Shown: in pieces, positions 13,142-13,363 of the stretch
Layout of the letters: every line of letters starts with the position of its first letter
Position numbering within the stretch: the stretch's first letter is position 1
Assembly (NCBI RefSeq): GCF_022095675.1
Contig: NZ_JAHYSG010000189.1
Location: forward strand, 1-13,363
Reading direction: 5' to 3'
Length of the DNA stretch: 13,363 bases
Source: Dactylosporangium sp. AC04546
Lineage (GTDB): Bacteria; Actinomycetota; Actinomycetes; Mycobacteriales; Micromonosporaceae
Position numbers and translations under genes: made by a program
The notes under the pieces: generated by a model
Databases searched by the model: none
What the model saw: the letters and a program-made list of their open reading frames with translations, nothing else
What the model was told of the DNA's origin: nothing

Positions 13142-13363
13142 TTCGGTCGGTCGACCGACCGACCGAGGGAAAGGGCTCACGTTCGGTCGGTCGACCGACC
13201 CAAGGAAAGGCCTCACGTTCGGTCGGTCGACCGACCGAAGGAAAGGCCTCACGTTCGGTCGGTCGACCGACCGAGGGGAAGCGCTCGCGGTCGGTCGGTC
13301 GACCGACCCAAGGAAAGGCCTCGCGGTCGGTCGGTCGACCGACCGCGAGGCCTTTCCTTGGGT
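13142..13363. repeat. Tandem array of six 16-bp palindromes on a 36-bp period, reaching the window edge
   Basis: The perfect palindrome GGTCGGTCGACCGACC starts at 13145, 13185, 13221, 13257, 13293 and 13329, that is, steps of 40, 36, 36, 36 and 36 bp. The 20-bp spacers are also related: CAAGGAAAGGCCTCACGTTC (13201-13220) is typical, and the others differ at a few bases. The first spacer is 24 bp because it carries one extra GACC. After the sixth palindrome the sequence is the reverse complement of the spacer, so orientation flips there. The array continues past the window or ends just beyond it. No gene is embedded in it. Confidence 0.95.

Noticed and set aside
13142..13363. CRISPR array
   Set aside because: The sequences between the palindromes are near-identical copies, not unique spacers, the repeated core is only 16 bp, and no cas gene is near.

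Overview
The window is very G+C-rich, with short intergenic gaps and codons that mostly end in G or C. Together with an IdeR-type iron regulator, a presumed F420-dependent luciferase-like oxidoreductase and a Pat-type protein acetyltransferase whose GNAT domain is N-terminal, this points to an actinomycete. Micromonosporaceae (the Actinoplanes group) is my best guess, but no marker gene here fixes the genus. It looks like ordinary chromosome with repeat-rich DNA at the right end. I see no tRNA, rRNA, transposase, integrase or CRISPR array.

Left part (1-5809): a large minus-strand GNAT plus acyl-CoA-synthetase-like protein (180-2783) is followed across a 32-bp divergent gap by a tiny plus-strand DivIVA-domain protein (2816-3085). 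This converges on a minus-strand AcuC/HDAC-type deacetylase (3092-4267), whose GTG start overlaps the stop of a two-domain rhodanese, SseA (4264-5073). Acetyltransferase and deacetylase so close together suggest a reversible lysine-acylation module, as in the acuABC locus of Bacillus. Divergent from sseA is ideR (5129-5809), which keeps every metal ligand of DtxR/IdeR, followed 17 bp later by an HxlR-type regulator (5827-6201).

Middle part (6357-11000): three minus-strand genes, probably co-transcribed in the order lhgO, lipoprotein, luciferase-like oxidoreductase (8973 down to 6357). Divergent from lhgO is a multi-pass LPG-synthase-type membrane protein (9027-10070). It converges on an NmrA-like NAD(P)-binding protein (10135-10854), and a perfect 18-bp hairpin terminator separates the two.

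Right part (11001-13363): a small lipoprotein and a secreted helical protein of unknown function form a tight pair, preceded by a strong 12-bp hairpin. A six-copy 19-21 bp tandem repeat then separates them from a convergent ADP-ribosylglycohydrolase (11919-12920). The last 443 bp hold no convincing gene. From 13142 to the edge lies a tandem array of six 16-bp perfect palindromes on a 36-bp period, and its last spacer is inverted relative to the others. This array is the most unusual structure in the window.
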